Assembly (NCBI RefSeq): GCF_021172065.1
Contig: NZ_CP087880.1
Coordinates: forward strand, 186,001-250,000
DNA from: Pseudocitrobacter corydidari
GTDB taxonomy: Bacteria > Pseudomonadota > Gammaproteobacteria > Enterobacterales > Enterobacteriaceae
Direction: 5' to 3'
DNA: 64,000 nucleotides
Numbering within the stretch: position 1 is the stretch's first letter; the number at the start of each line of letters is the position of its first letter. The position numbers and the translations under genes are program-made. Positions 29,841 through 39,691 of the stretch are shown one piece after another. A model generated the notes under the pieces. It was not told the DNA's origin. It did no database searches and saw nothing but the letters and a program-made list of their open reading frames with translations.

Positions 29841-29919
29841 CCCGTTATTTCCTGTGGTAATCCTCGTCTGAACCGCCTACGATCATAACTATAATTAATA
29901 GGATAGGTTCGAGGTAGAT

Positions 29920-30789
29920 ATGCGTTGGCAAGGTCGTCGCGAAAGCGACAATGTCGAAGACAGACGAAATGATTCCGGTTCGCCGATTTCAGGCGGCGGG
30001 CGAAACATTCGTATTCCCAGCGGGAAAGGCGGCATCATTCTGTTGATTGTCGTGGTTGTCGCGGGCTATTACGGCGTCGATCTCACGGGCTTTCTGACCG
30101 GAGAACCTGTATCGCAGCAATCCTCCCAACAACGAACCGTTAGTCCTCAGGATGACGAAGCCGCCAAATTCACCTCGGTGATACTTGCGACCACCGAAGA
30201 TACCTGGGCCCAGCAGTTTGAAAAAATGGGTAAAACCTATCAGGTGCCGAAACTGGTGATGTATCGCGGTGCGACGCGTACGGGTTGTGGCACCGGCCAG
30301 TCGGTCATGGGCCCATTCTATTGCCCGGCGGACACCACGGTGTATATCGATCTCTCTTTCTACGATGATATGAAAGAGAAACTGGGCGCGGATGGCGACT
30401 TTGCTCAGGGCTACGTGATTGCGCATGAAGTAGGGCACCACGTGCAGAAACTGCTGGGTATCGAGCCAAAAGTCCGTCAGATGCAGCAGAACGCGTCCGA
30501 ATCACAAGTCAATCAACTCTCTGTGCGTATGGAACTCCAGGCGGACTGCTTCGCTGGCGTTTGGGGCCATGCGATGCAGCAGCAGGGCGTACTGGAGCCG
30601 GGCGATCTGGAAGAAGCGCTGAACGCGGCACAAGCGATTGGCGACGATCGTCTCCAGCAGCAGGGCCAGGGGCGCGTCGTGCCGGATAGCTTCACCCACG
30701 GCACATCACAGCAGCGTTATACCTGGCTGAAACGTGGTCTGGATAGCGGTGACCCGGCGCAGTGCAATACGTTCGGCAAAACGCTGTAA
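29920..30789 (+). CDS. ypfJ: YpfJ, membrane-anchored putative zinc metallopeptidase
   Basis: A 289-residue protein with a single N-terminal membrane segment (38-51) and a large periplasmic domain carrying the HEVGHH zinc motif at 169-174. A downstream Glu-x-x-Asp-like ELQADCFAG is the typical third ligand region of the neutral zinc metallopeptidase family. E. coli YpfJ is nearly identical in layout. Its substrate is unknown. tmcA follows after 17 bases. Confidence 0.9.
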   Translation: MRWQGRRESDNVEDRRNDSGSPISGGGRNIRIPSGKGGIILLIVVVVAGYYGVDLTGFLTGEPVSQQSSQQRTVSPQDDEAAKFTSVILATTEDTWAQQFEKMGKTYQVPKLVMYRGATRTGCGTGQSVMGPFYCPADTTVYIDLSFYDDMKEKLGADGDFAQGYVIAHEVGHHVQKLLGIEPKVRQMQQNASESQVNQLSVRMELQADCFAGVWGHAMQQQGVLEPGDLEEALNAAQAIGDDRLQQQGQGRVVPDSFTHGTSQQRYTWLKRGLDSGDPAQCNTFGKTL

Positions 30790-30806
30790 GTTAATGAATC
30801 GCAATC

Positions 30807-32807
30807 ATGGATGAACTTTTAACCCTCGCGCCGCGCATGGCGCAGGAAGGTGTACGCCGCTTGTTGGTTATCAGCGGCGAGCCACACTGGGCACAGCAGC
30901 AGGCGCAAACCTTTCGTGACGCCGCTCAGTCAGACGTACTGTGGGTGGGGCCCGATGCGCAAGCGGAACCGTACTGCGCGCCAGCAAAGCTGGTGACGCT
31001 GCTGGGGCGTGAGTTTCAGCACGCCGTCTTTGATGCCCGTCAGGGTTTCGACGTTTCCGCTTTTGCCGCACTTGCCGGAACCTTACGCGCCGGAAGCTGG
31101 CTGTTGCTGCTGGTGCCGGAATGGGCGCGGTGGCCACATCAGCCGGATGCCGATTCCCTGCGCTGGAGCGACTCGCCAGAAGCGATTGCCACGCCGCGCT
31201 TTGTGCACCATTTTTGCGATGTATTGCGCAAAAGCCCGGAAGCACTGCTGTGGCGAGAAGGGGATGCATTCCCGGAGGTCAACTTTCCCTCGCGCCCACA
31301 CTGGCTGCGCGCCAGCGGTGAGCCGGATGCGGAGCAAGCCATTATCCTCAATGCGCTGGCGGGTAATCCCGCGCGCGTGACCGCCATTACCGCCGAGCGC
31401 GGGCGTGGCAAATCGGCACTGGCGGGGATGCACATCCGCAGCCTGAAGGGGCGAGCTATCGTTACCGCGCCGACGCGGGCATCTGCTGACGTCATTGCCG
31501 CTTTTGCCGGCGAGCGTTTTCACTTTATGGCGCCGGACGCCCTGCTGGCTTCTGCTGAAACCGCAGACTGGCTGGTGGTGGATGAAGCCGCCGCTATTCC
31601 CGCACCACTGCTGGAACAACTCGCCTCTCGATTCCCACATCTTTTACTGACCACCACCGTTCAGGGCTATGAAGGCACGGGACGGGGATTCCTGCTGAAA
31701 TTCTGCGCGCGTTTCCCCGCGCTACGCCAGTTTACGCTCAACACGCCCGTTCGCTGGGCTCAGGGCTGCCCGCTGGAAGCGGTGGTGAATGATCTGCTGA
31801 TTTTCGCTGACGATAGCTTTACCGTTTCCCCGTCCGGCCCGTTAAGTTTCAGGGCGTTAGAACAGGCGCAATGGCTGTCGGAACCTAAGCTCCCCACGGC
31901 GATGTATCAGCTCCTTTCCGGTGCGCACTATCGCACCTCACCGCTCGATCTCCGGCGGATGATGGATGCGCCGGGGCAACATTTTATCGCAGCCGACACG
32001 CCGAACGGCCTGGCGGGCGCGCTATGGCTGGTGGATGAGGGCGGATTGAGCGCTGAATTAAGTCAGGCGGTATGGGCGGGGTTTCGTCGACCGCGCGGTA
32101 ACCTGGTGGCGCAGTCGCTCGCCGCGCACGGCGGCAGCCCGCTGGCGGCGACATTGACCGGTCGGCGCATTAGCCGCGTGGCAGTACACCCTTTGCGCCA
32201 GCGCGAGGGTATTGGTTCTGCGCTCATTGCCCGCGCCTGTGAGCACGCCTCGGGCTGCGATTATCTCTCCGTTAGCTTTGGTTACACCGACGAGCTTTGG
32301 CAGTTCTGGCAACGCTGTGGCTTTACCCTGGTGCGCATCGGCACGCAGCGCGAAGCCAGCAGCGGTTGTTACGCGGCGATGGCGCTGTTCCCGCTCACCG
32401 ATACCGGAAAACAGCTGACTCAGCATGAACATTTACGTTTATGCCAGGAGTGGCGCTGGCTGCAAGGGTGGGTCGATGAGAAATTGACGCTGCCGCAGGG
32501 GCCGGAGGCTATGCTTAATGATGAAGCGTGGTGGGATCTGGCGGGCTTTGCCTTCGCCCATCGTCCGTTGCTGGCTACGCTGGGTAATCTGCACCTGTTG
32601 GCTTCTCTCAGCCCGTTAGCATTGACGGCGCTACGCGGCAGATTAGCGCAGGAAGATGAAGCTAAACTCTGCGCAACGCTGGGTCTTCATGGGCGTAAAG
32701 CACTGCTTATACGTCTGCGTGAAGAGGCCGCCCAGGCGATGTTTGACCTTAATCCTGAACGTGCCGAAAAGCTGCGCGAACGCTTAAAGCAGGTGCAATT
32801 TTTTTAA
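30807..32807 (+). CDS. tmcA: tRNA(Met) cytidine acetyltransferase
   Basis: TmcA makes N4-acetylcytidine at the wobble base of elongator tRNA-Met with ATP and acetyl-CoA. The 666 residues hold an N-terminal domain, a DEAD-like ATPase (Walker A AERGRGKSAL at 196-205, Walker B VVDEAAAIP) and a GNAT domain (VHPLRQREGIGSALI), then a tRNA-binding tail. The first 50 residues diverge from E. coli, so the start is slightly uncertain. The ATG at 30807 fits. Confidence 0.93.
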   Translation: MDELLTLAPRMAQEGVRRLLVISGEPHWAQQQAQTFRDAAQSDVLWVGPDAQAEPYCAPAKLVTLLGREFQHAVFDARQGFDVSAFAALAGTLRAGSWLLLLVPEWARWPHQPDADSLRWSDSPEAIATPRFVHHFCDVLRKSPEALLWREGDAFPEVNFPSRPHWLRASGEPDAEQAIILNALAGNPARVTAITAERGRGKSALAGMHIRSLKGRAIVTAPTRASADVIAAFAGERFHFMAPDALLASAETADWLVVDEAAAIPAPLLEQLASRFPHLLLTTTVQGYEGTGRGFLLKFCARFPALRQFTLNTPVRWAQGCPLEAVVNDLLIFADDSFTVSPSGPLSFRALEQAQWLSEPKLPTAMYQLLSGAHYRTSPLDLRRMMDAPGQHFIAADTPNGLAGALWLVDEGGLSAELSQAVWAGFRRPRGNLVAQSLAAHGGSPLAATLTGRRISRVAVHPLRQREGIGSALIARACEHASGCDYLSVSFGYTDELWQFWQRCGFTLVRIGTQREASSGCYAAMALFPLTDTGKQLTQHEHLRLCQEWRWLQGWVDEKLTLPQGPEAMLNDEAWWDLAGFAFAHRPLLATLGNLHLLASLSPLALTALRGRLAQEDEAKLCATLGLHGRKALLIRLREEAAQAMFDLNPERAEKLRERLKQVQFF

Positions 32808-32881
32808 CTATCTCATTCAGTTAAATGGCATGGTCATTCTTTTCGGCCAGCGTAAACTGAGCGGTAACAAAGGAGATAGCC

Positions 32882-33580
32882 ATGAAACACGATCATTTTG
32901 TCGTTCAAAGCCCCGCTAAACCCGCGCAACAGTTGCTGCTGTTGTTCCATGGCGTGGGCGATAACCCGGTGGCAATGGGGCAAATTGGCAGTTGGTTCGC
33001 ACCGCTGTTTCCTGATGCGCTCGTTGTGAGCATTGGTGGCGCAGAGCCTTGTGGCCCGGCTCCGGCGCGTCAGTGGTTCTCTGTGCAGGGCGTGACCGAA
33101 GAGAATCGCCAGGCGCGCGTTGATGCGATTATGCCCACCTTTATCGAAACCGTACGCTACTGGCAAAAACAGAGCGGCGTTGGTCCGCTGGCAACCGCGT
33201 TAATTGGTTTCTCGCAAGGTGCGATTATGTCGCTTGAGAGCGTCAAAGCGGAACCCAATCTGGCGTCCCGTGTTATTGCCTTTAATGGCCGTTATGCGAC
33301 GCTGCCTGAAACCGCATCGACAACGACGACTGTGCATTTGATTCACGGTGGTGAAGACCGGGTTATCGACCTTGCGCACGCGGTGGCGGGTCAGGAAGCC
33401 TTACTGGCAGCAGGCGGAGATGTCACGCTGGATATCGTAGAGGATCTGGGGCATGCGATTGACGAACACAGTATGCAGTTCGCACTCGATCATCTGCGCT
33501 ACACCATTCCGAAACATTACTTCGATGAAGCGTTAAGCGGCAGTACGCCGAAGAATGACGATCTCATTGAGATGCTTTAA
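32882..33580 (+). CDS. ypfH: YpfH, alpha/beta-hydrolase carboxylesterase
   Basis: A 232-residue cytosolic esterase, the same length as E. coli YpfH. The nucleophile elbow is GFSQG, with Asp in GGEDRVID and His in LGHAID completing the triad. The oxyanion segment is LFHGVGDNP. E. coli YpfH has esterase activity on short acyl esters, and its physiological substrate is unknown. AAAGGAG precedes the ATG. Confidence 0.92.
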   Translation: MKHDHFVVQSPAKPAQQLLLLFHGVGDNPVAMGQIGSWFAPLFPDALVVSIGGAEPCGPAPARQWFSVQGVTEENRQARVDAIMPTFIETVRYWQKQSGVGPLATALIGFSQGAIMSLESVKAEPNLASRVIAFNGRYATLPETASTTTTVHLIHGGEDRVIDLAHAVAGQEALLAAGGDVTLDIVEDLGHAIDEHSMQFALDHLRYTIPKHYFDEALSGSTPKNDDLIEML

Positions 33581-33582
33581 AA

Positions 33583-33613
33583 CAAAACGGGCCGGATTTC
33601 CGGCCCGTTTGTT
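33583..33613. terminator. Bidirectional ypfH/ypfN terminator
   Basis: A perfect 11-bp stem (33585-33595 with 33600-33610, loop ATTT) lies between the convergent genes. T-rich ends occur on both strands. Confidence 0.85.
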
Positions 33614-33614
33614 A

Positions 33615-33818
33615 TTACGGTTTTTTCGACTGATCGTGCTTCGGCCAATCGTCGTCTTCGTCCCACTTCGCGTTGTTATCGCGATGGGGAGGAAGATCCG
33701 GCTTATTGGCGAGGAATTTTTTGTGATCGACGCGGTTGAGATCTTTAATCACGTTGATCATCACGCCAACCAGAAACACCAGTACCAGAACCCACCAGTA
33801 TTTTGACAGCCAGTCCAT
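33615..33818 (-). CDS. ypfN: YpfN, small membrane protein (UPF0370)
   Basis: A 67-residue protein with one N-terminal membrane segment (residues 8-24) and a highly charged tail ending KHDQSKKP, matching E. coli YpfN. Its function is unknown. It follows dapE by 24 bases and ends next to a bidirectional terminator. Confidence 0.88.
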   Translation of the reverse strand: MDWLSKYWWVLVLVFLVGVMINVIKDLNRVDHKKFLANKPDLPPHRDNNAKWDEDDDWPKHDQSKKP

Positions 33819-33842
33819 GTGCGTTACCTCTTAAATGTGTTG

Positions 33843-34970
33843 TCAGGCGACAAGCTGTTCCATAATGCGCTGATACATCCGCGCCAGCAGTTGCAAATCG
33901 GCAGCGTTCACACATTCATTGATTTTATGAATGGTGGCGTTGACTGGACCCAGTTCCACCACCTGTGCGCCCATTCTGGCAATAAATCGACCATCCGATG
34001 TGCCGCCCGTCGTCAACAGTTGCGGTTTAATTTCATTATAGTGCGCAATGGCGTTGACCACCGCATCGACCAGTTTACCGCGTTCGGTCAGGAACGGCTG
34101 CCCGGAAATCCACCACTCAACGCTGTAGCGTAGCTGATGTTTTTCCAGCAGCGCAATCACGCGCTCCTTAATCATTTCATCCGTCAGTTCGGTACTGAAA
34201 CGGAAGTTAAACTGCACGAACAGATCGCCCGGAATCACGTTGTTGCTGCCGGTACCGGCCTGAATGTTCGCCACCTGCATGCTGGTCGGTGGGAAGAATT
34301 CGTTACCCTGATCCCACTCAACCGCCACCAGCTCATTGAGCCACGGCGCAGCGCGGTGAACCGGGTTATCGGCCAGATGCGGATAGGCCACATGGCCCTG
34401 AACGCCGTGGATCGTCAGGTTACAGGTCATCGAGCCGCGACGGCCATTTTTCACCACGTCGCCCACCACTTCGGTGCTCGACGGTTCACCCACCAGGCAG
34501 TAATCGAGACGCTCATTACGCGCCATTAATGCATCAACGACTTTCACCGTGCCATTTGTGGCGCTGGCTTCTTCATCGGAGGTGATCAGAAACGCCAGTC
34601 GCCCCTGATGATTTGGGTTCTGCGCGACAAAACGTTCGGCGGCGACCACCATGGCGGCCAGTGAACCTTTCATATCTGCCGCACCGCGGCCAAACAGCAT
34701 GCCGTCGCGGATGGTTGGTTCGAAGGGCGGGTTGATCCAGCGATCGGCATCGCCGGAAGGTACGACATCTGTATGACCGGCAAAAGCCAGCGTCTCTCCC
34801 TGACCGCGCCACGCCCAGAAATTCTGCGTATCGCCAAAATCCATGTGTTCAATGGTAAAACCCGCTGCGCGCAGGCGTTCAATCATTAGCGCCTGGCAGC
34901 CCGCATCATCGGGGCTAAGGGAAGGGCGGCGAATAAGCTGCTGAGCCAGCTCAATGACCGGGCAAGACAT
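33843..34970 (-). CDS. dapE: Succinyl-diaminopimelate desuccinylase
   Basis: DapE is the dizinc M20 enzyme that releases LL-DAP and succinate. The 375 residues equal E. coli. Metal ligands appear in [21 protein letters not shown] and SDEEASA, and His near the C-terminus in [10 protein letters not shown]. It lies in a yffB-dapE-ypfN cluster, but 104 bases separate it from yffB, more than in E. coli, so it may have its own promoter. Confidence 0.97.
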   Translation of the reverse strand: MSCPVIELAQQLIRRPSLSPDDAGCQALMIERLRAAGFTIEHMDFGDTQNFWAWRGQGETLAFAGHTDVVPSGDADRWINPPFEPTIRDGMLFGRGAADMKGSLAAMVVAAERFVAQNPNHQGRLAFLITSDEEASATNGTVKVVDALMARNERLDYCLVGEPSSTEVVGDVVKNGRRGSMTCNLTIHGVQGHVAYPHLADNPVHRAAPWLNELVAVEWDQGNEFFPPTSMQVANIQAGTGSNNVIPGDLFVQFNFRFSTELTDEMIKERVIALLEKHQLRYSVEWWISGQPFLTERGKLVDAVVNAIAHYNEIKPQLLTTGGTSDGRFIARMGAQVVELGPVNATIHKINECVNAADLQLLARMYQRIMEQLVA

Positions 34971-35074
34971 AGACTACACCTCATTGATTAACTGCTGATG
35001 TTTGCTTGTTTTCTTCATCGGTACGAAGTCAGTTTGCGTGCTTCGCACCGAGTGTGCTGTTGCTGACAGGCGGT

Positions 35075-35449
35075 TTATTGACCGGCTGCCGGGGCGATGT
35101 CGGCAAGCCACTGGCTGTAACGTTCATCACTAAAACCCAGCAGCATAGGCTGTGCGGGCGCGCAGAGCAATGGGCGTTTGATGATTGCTGGCATTTCGAG
35201 CATCAGCGCCGCCGCGCTATTTGCGTTATCGACACCGGCGCGAACGGACTCATCCAGCTTACGCCAGGTGGTGCCGCGCGTATTGAGCAGCGCTTCCCAA
35301 CCCAGTTCATTTATAAAGGTGGCTAATAATTCTGCCGTTAATCCATCGGCGCGATAATCATGGAAGCGATACTCCACCTGGTGTTCATCCAGCCAGCGAC
35401 GGGTTTTTTTTATGGTGTCACAATTTTTTATTCCATACAGGGTGATCAT
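35075..35449 (-). CDS. yffB: ArsC/Spx-family reductase YffB
   Basis: A 124-residue thioredoxin-fold protein close to E. coli YffB (118 residues). Cys10 is in [11 protein letters not shown], and the RPLL motif is present as IIKRPLLC. The family has been annotated as glutathione-dependent thiol reductase, and the natural substrate is unknown. The C-terminus is a few residues longer than in E. coli. Confidence 0.9.
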   Translation of the reverse strand: MITLYGIKNCDTIKKTRRWLDEHQVEYRFHDYRADGLTAELLATFINELGWEALLNTRGTTWRKLDESVRAGVDNANSAAALMLEMPAIIKRPLLCAPAQPMLLGFSDERYSQWLADIAPAAGQ

Positions 35450-35918
35450 GTATTGGCGTCCTTATTTTTATCGATTAGCAGGTTTAATGAGAGAACAAAT
35501 ATACACGGAATAATCTTAGCAATCCGTATTATCAATTAATTCAGCGTGATTTCCAAAGGCTGATGAATAAAATTTCACTGGAGATGCATACTATTTCTGC
35601 CGAAAGCAGGAAAGGTAAGTTATTGGCTGGAAAGATTAGCGCAAAAATGCAGGCTGCTGGCGAGGGGGAATCACGCCCCGGCTCTACCACTATGGCCGTT
35701 ATAACAGCTTCTGACGTCTGTTTTTCTCCATTAAATGCGGTGCGGATAAACTATTTCAAAATGTTGCTGTGCATCACATAATTTTATATTCAGCGGGCCC
35801 ATAGTTACCGCAAGAAGTGAAAGCAGTCCTGGAGGCAACAATCATAGCAATAGGGTAAACGATCTTCACAGGCCATAAAATTCCACGTAAGATAAGCATA
35901 ATAATAAGAGAGGCTGTT
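35450..35918. other. yffB-ypfM intergenic, 469 bp
   Basis: This AT-rich gap should contain the yffB promoter at its left end and the ypfM promoter at its right end. An open frame at 35563-35781 (72 codons) has no recognisable homology, an SD jammed against its ATG and an unremarkable composition. It is not called. No repeat or tRNA was seen. Confidence 0.6.
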
Positions 35919-35978
35919 ATGATTGAACGTGAACTGGGGAACTGGAAAGATTTTATCGAAGTTATGCTTCGTAAATGA
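35919..35978 (+). CDS. ypfM: YpfM, 19-residue small protein
   Basis: The frame from ATG 35919 to TGA 35978 encodes 19 residues beginning MIERELGNWKDF and ending MLRK, matching the known E. coli small protein YpfM at the same place beside acrD. AGAGAGG precedes the ATG. Its function is unknown. A bidirectional terminator follows. Confidence 0.88.
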   Translation: MIERELGNWKDFIEVMLRK

Positions 35979-36042
35979 TTCCAGTATTGTGAGTTAAGGG
36001 CGCGCTGTTCTTCTTCTCATTATATGTACGGATGTACAAATA

Positions 36043-36070
36043 AAAAGGCGACTTTCCAGTCGCCTTTTTT
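36043..36070. terminator. Bidirectional ypfM/acrD terminator
   Basis: A perfect 7-bp GC-rich stem (36047-36053 with 36058-36064, loop TTCC) is flanked by A5 on the left and T6 on the right, so it can work on both strands. Confidence 0.87.
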
Positions 36071-36087
36071 GTTGGCTGCGATAGGGG

Positions 36088-39000
36088 TTATTCCGGTTTC
36101 TCTTTCAACGGGAAACGACGGCGTACCAGCACAAAGAACAGCGGTACGAAGAAGATAGCGAGAACCGTTGCGGAAATCATCCCGCCCATTACGCCGGTAC
36201 CTACGGCGTGCTGTCCGCCAGAGCCTGCACCGGTGCTGGTGGCCATTGGCAACACACCGAAGATGAACGCCAGCGAGGTCATCAGAATCGGACGCAGACG
36301 CTGACGGCAGGCGTCCAGCGTCGCCTGAAGCAGGTCTTCCCCTTCCTGATTTCGCTCGTTAGCAAATTCGACAATCAGAATGGCGTTCTTCGCCGATAGC
36401 CCAATAACGGTCAACAGCCCCACCTGGAAGTAGACGTCGTTCTCCAGCCCGCGCATCCAGGTTGCCAGCAGCGCGCCGATAACCCCCAGCGGAACCACCA
36501 GCATCACCGAGAACGGTACCGACCAGCTCTCATACAGCGCGGCCAGACAGAGGAACACCACCAGCAATGAGATAGCGTAGAGTGCCGGGGCCTGCGCGCC
36601 GGAGAGCCGTTCCTGATAGGACATCGCCGTCCATTCGAGGCCAAAGCCCGCCGGAAGCTGGCGCACCAGATTTTCCATGATATCCATTGCCGTCCCGGTA
36701 CTGACGCCCGGCGCGGCTTCACCGACAATCTCCAGCGCCGAATAGCCGTTGTAACGCTCCAGACGCGGTGAGCCGGTTTCCCAGCGCGACGTCGCAAAGG
36801 CGGAGAATGGCACCATCTGACCGGACTGGTTACGCACATACCACAGATTGATATCTTCCGGCAGCATGCGGTATTTTGCCGCCGACTGAACGTAGACTTT
36901 CTTCACGCGGCCGCGATCCATAAAGTCGTTCACATAGCTTGAGCCCCACGCGGTTTGCAGAGTGTCGTTGATATCATCAATCGACACGCCGAGCGCCTGC
37001 GCTTTGCGCTGGTCGATATCAACCTGCAACTGCGGGCTATCATCAAGGCCGTTGTGGCGCACGCGCGTCAGTTCCGGATTTTTGGCCGCCATTTCCAGCA
37101 ACTGGTCACGCGCTGACATCAGCGCATCGTGGCCGGCTCCGGCGTGATCCTGAAGCTCCATATCAAACCCGGCGGAACTGCCCAGGCCGCTAATCGCTGG
37201 CGGGCTGCTGGCAAAAACGCGGGCTTCATTGATCTTGTTAAACGCTTTGGTCGCGCGCTCAATAATGGCAAACGAGGTGCCGGTTTTGGCGTCTCGATCG
37301 TCCCAGTCCTTCAGGCGCACAAACATACGCGCCACGTTCTGCCCGTTACCGCCAGGGCCGGAACCGATGGTGGCGAAAATCGAGGTGACGTTATCTTTCT
37401 CGTTGGCGAAGAAGTAATCTTCAACTTTCTGCACCACTTTCAGCGTTTGCTGCTGCGTCGCGCCGCTGGGCAACTGCACAGAGGTGGTGAACATACCGCG
37501 ATCTTCCTGCGGCAGGAAGGACGTTGGCAGACGCAGGAACAGGAACACCATCCCGCCCAGCAGCAGGACATAAATCACAATCCAGCGCAGACTACGATGC
37601 AGAATTTTTGCCACGCCCGATTCATAACGACGCGAGCTGGTATCAAAGACGCGGTTAAACCAGCCGAAGAAACCTTTCTTCGTATGCTGGGATTCCCCTT
37701 TATGAATCGGCTTCAGCAACGTTGCGCACAGGGCAGGGGTGAGGATCATCGCCACCAGCACCGAAAGCACCATTGCCGCGACAATCGTAATCGAGAACTG
37801 ACGGTAGATGGCCCCCGTGGTGCCGCCGAAAAACGCCATCGGGATGAATACCGCCGAGAGCACCATCGCAATGCCCACCAGCGCGCCCTGAATTTGCCCC
37901 ATCGATTTACGCGTCGCCTGCCGTGGTGTTAGGCCTTCTTCGCTCATGATGCGTTCGACGTTCTCGACCACCACGATGGCATCATCGACCAGCAGGCCGA
38001 TCGCCAGCACCATCGCGAACATGGTGAGGGTGTTGATACTGTAATCGAAGGCGTAGAGCGTGGCGAAGGTACCCATTAACACCACCGGAACGGCGATGGT
38101 CGGGATAAGCGTCGCACGGAAGTTTTGCAGGAACAGGTACATCACCAGGAACACCAGCAGAATGGCTTCCAGCAGGGTTTTTACCACATCGGTGATGGAG
38201 GCTTTAACGAACGAGGTCGTTTCATAGGCGACTTTGTATTCCAGCCCGCGCGGGAAATACTCTTTAAGCTCATCCAGACGCGCGATAACCCGTTCCGCCG
38301 TCGCCATTTCGTTGGCGCCAGACGCGAGTTTCACCCCGAGGCCCGAGGCGGCATTGCGGTTAAAGCGGCTCAGATAATCATATTTTTCCGCGCCCATTTC
38401 GACTTCAGCTACATCGCCGAGCGTGACGACGGAACCGTCCTGATTGACGCGCAGCGTAATATCGCGGAACTGCTGCGGCGTTTGCAGCAGCGACTGCGCG
38501 TTAATGGTGGCGTTCAGCGCCTGCTTATCAACGGACGGCGTACCGCCCAACTGACCGACCGCCACCTGGGCGTTTTGCGAGGAAATCGCATCGGTAACGT
38601 CTTTGGTGGTGAGCTGGAAACTATTGAGTTTGGCCGGGTCCAGCCAGATACGCATGGAGTATTGCGAACCGTAGGCATCAATATCGCCCACGCCGTTCAC
38701 GCGGCTGAGCGGTTCCTGAATATTACTGGCGACGTAGTCAGCAATATCCTGTTTATCCATGCTGCCGTCCGTGGAGACGAAAGCGATAGTCAGAATGTTG
38801 GTATCACCGGTTTTACGTACCGTAACGCCCTGAGTTTGCACCGCCTGCGGCAGTTTACGCAGCGCCGATTGCAGCTGGTTTTGCACCTGCTGGACGGCTT
38901 CATCTGGATCGGTGCCCGCAAGGAAGCTGAGCGTCACGCTCGCCTGGCCGGTGGCGCTGCTTTGTGATGACATGTACATCAGATTATCTAGGCCCGTCAT

Positions 39001-39204
39001 GTTCTGCTCGATAACCTGAGTGACGGTATTCTCCAGCGTCTGCGCGGACGCCCCCGGATAGTTGGCGGTGATACGTACGTTTGGTGGCGCAAGATCGGGA
39101 TATTGCTCAACCGGCAAAGAAAAAATAGCCAGGGTTCCCGTCAGACATAACAGGATTGCCAGCACCCAGGCAAAAATGGGGCGATCGATGAAGAAATTCG
39201 CCAT
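36088..39204 (-). CDS. acrD: RND multidrug efflux pump AcrD
   Basis: A 1038-residue inner-membrane RND transporter that works with AcrA and TolC. It resembles AcrD more than AcrB in length and sequence. AcrD of E. coli exports aminoglycosides and other hydrophilic drugs. Twelve membrane helices and two large periplasmic loops are evident. The proton-relay Asp pair is in [15 protein letters not shown]. In E. coli the narQ gene lies upstream between acrD and aegA. Here it is absent. Confidence 0.95.
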   Translation of the reverse strand: MANFFIDRPIFAWVLAILLCLTGTLAIFSLPVEQYPDLAPPNVRITANYPGASAQTLENTVTQVIEQNMTGLDNLMYMSSQSSATGQASVTLSFLAGTDPDEAVQQVQNQLQSALRKLPQAVQTQGVTVRKTGDTNILTIAFVSTDGSMDKQDIADYVASNIQEPLSRVNGVGDIDAYGSQYSMRIWLDPAKLNSFQLTTKDVTDAISSQNAQVAVGQLGGTPSVDKQALNATINAQSLLQTPQQFRDITLRVNQDGSVVTLGDVAEVEMGAEKYDYLSRFNRNAASGLGVKLASGANEMATAERVIARLDELKEYFPRGLEYKVAYETTSFVKASITDVVKTLLEAILLVFLVMYLFLQNFRATLIPTIAVPVVLMGTFATLYAFDYSINTLTMFAMVLAIGLLVDDAIVVVENVERIMSEEGLTPRQATRKSMGQIQGALVGIAMVLSAVFIPMAFFGGTTGAIYRQFSITIVAAMVLSVLVAMILTPALCATLLKPIHKGESQHTKKGFFGWFNRVFDTSSRRYESGVAKILHRSLRWIVIYVLLLGGMVFLFLRLPTSFLPQEDRGMFTTSVQLPSGATQQQTLKVVQKVEDYFFANEKDNVTSIFATIGSGPGGNGQNVARMFVRLKDWDDRDAKTGTSFAIIERATKAFNKINEARVFASSPPAISGLGSSAGFDMELQDHAGAGHDALMSARDQLLEMAAKNPELTRVRHNGLDDSPQLQVDIDQRKAQALGVSIDDINDTLQTAWGSSYVNDFMDRGRVKKVYVQSAAKYRMLPEDINLWYVRNQSGQMVPFSAFATSRWETGSPRLERYNGYSALEIVGEAAPGVSTGTAMDIMENLVRQLPAGFGLEWTAMSYQERLSGAQAPALYAISLLVVFLCLAALYESWSVPFSVMLVVPLGVIGALLATWMRGLENDVYFQVGLLTVIGLSAKNAILIVEFANERNQEGEDLLQATLDACRQRLRPILMTSLAFIFGVLPMATSTGAGSGGQHAVGTGVMGGMISATVLAIFFVPLFFVLVRRRFPLKEKPE

Positions 39205-39541
39205 CAGGAAGAGACCTCGTTATACGTATTTTTAATGACGCCAATGCTCGGAACACTCTAGCCGCAAGGCTCCCGGCAATCGTGGAGAAATTAAGGAGAT
39301 AGTGTAAATTATCATGCCGCTTTTCTGCATAGACAGGCATTTCGTCAAGATTATTACGGTCACGTTACAAGAAGTTTTCAGCGGGGATCTTGCCATTAAC
39401 TGAATGAAACGTAATTTCATTTATGATGAAATTTTTTGATCTGCCACAGCATAGTGATAAATAGTCGCCATTCCTGGGCAAATGGACATTGCCTGCTGCA
39501 TAGTTCCTCGGCTAATAAATAGTCCCTATAAATAGAAAGCT
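39205..39541. other. acrD-aegA intergenic, left part
   Basis: About 340 bp without a convincing gene, at the place where E. coli carries narQ. It should hold the acrD promoter. One FNR-like half site (TTGATCTGCCAC, near 39437) is visible but the second half is poor. No narQ remnant could be recognised by eye in any frame. Confidence 0.5.
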
Positions 39542-39668
39542 TATACTCTTCATCCTTCAAGTTGCTTCTGCGTTGGCTGCGCTCGCTCACCCCAGTCACG
39601 TACTTATGTACGCTCCTGGGGATTCACTCTCTTGCCGCCTTGAAGCAACTCGAATGATTTTGAGTATA
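39542..39668. repeat. ERIC element (127 bp)
   Basis: A full-length enterobacterial repetitive intergenic consensus. The ends TATACTC and GAGTATA are inverted, the body is a long imperfect palindrome, and the centre contains the conserved CTCACCCCAGTCACGTACTT and GCTCCTGGGGATTCAC blocks. It ends 23 bp before aegA, so it will be part of the aegA leader. Confidence 0.92.
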
Positions 39669-39691
39669 TATAACCCGGACAAGGGGACGCT

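Noticed and set aside
35563..35781. 72-codon open frame between yffB and ypfM
   Set aside because: No homology, poor RBS spacing and ordinary composition; it could be real but is not supported.
39205..39541. narQ pseudogene remnant
   Set aside because: No histidine-kinase motif could be recognised in any frame; needs a translated search to exclude fully.
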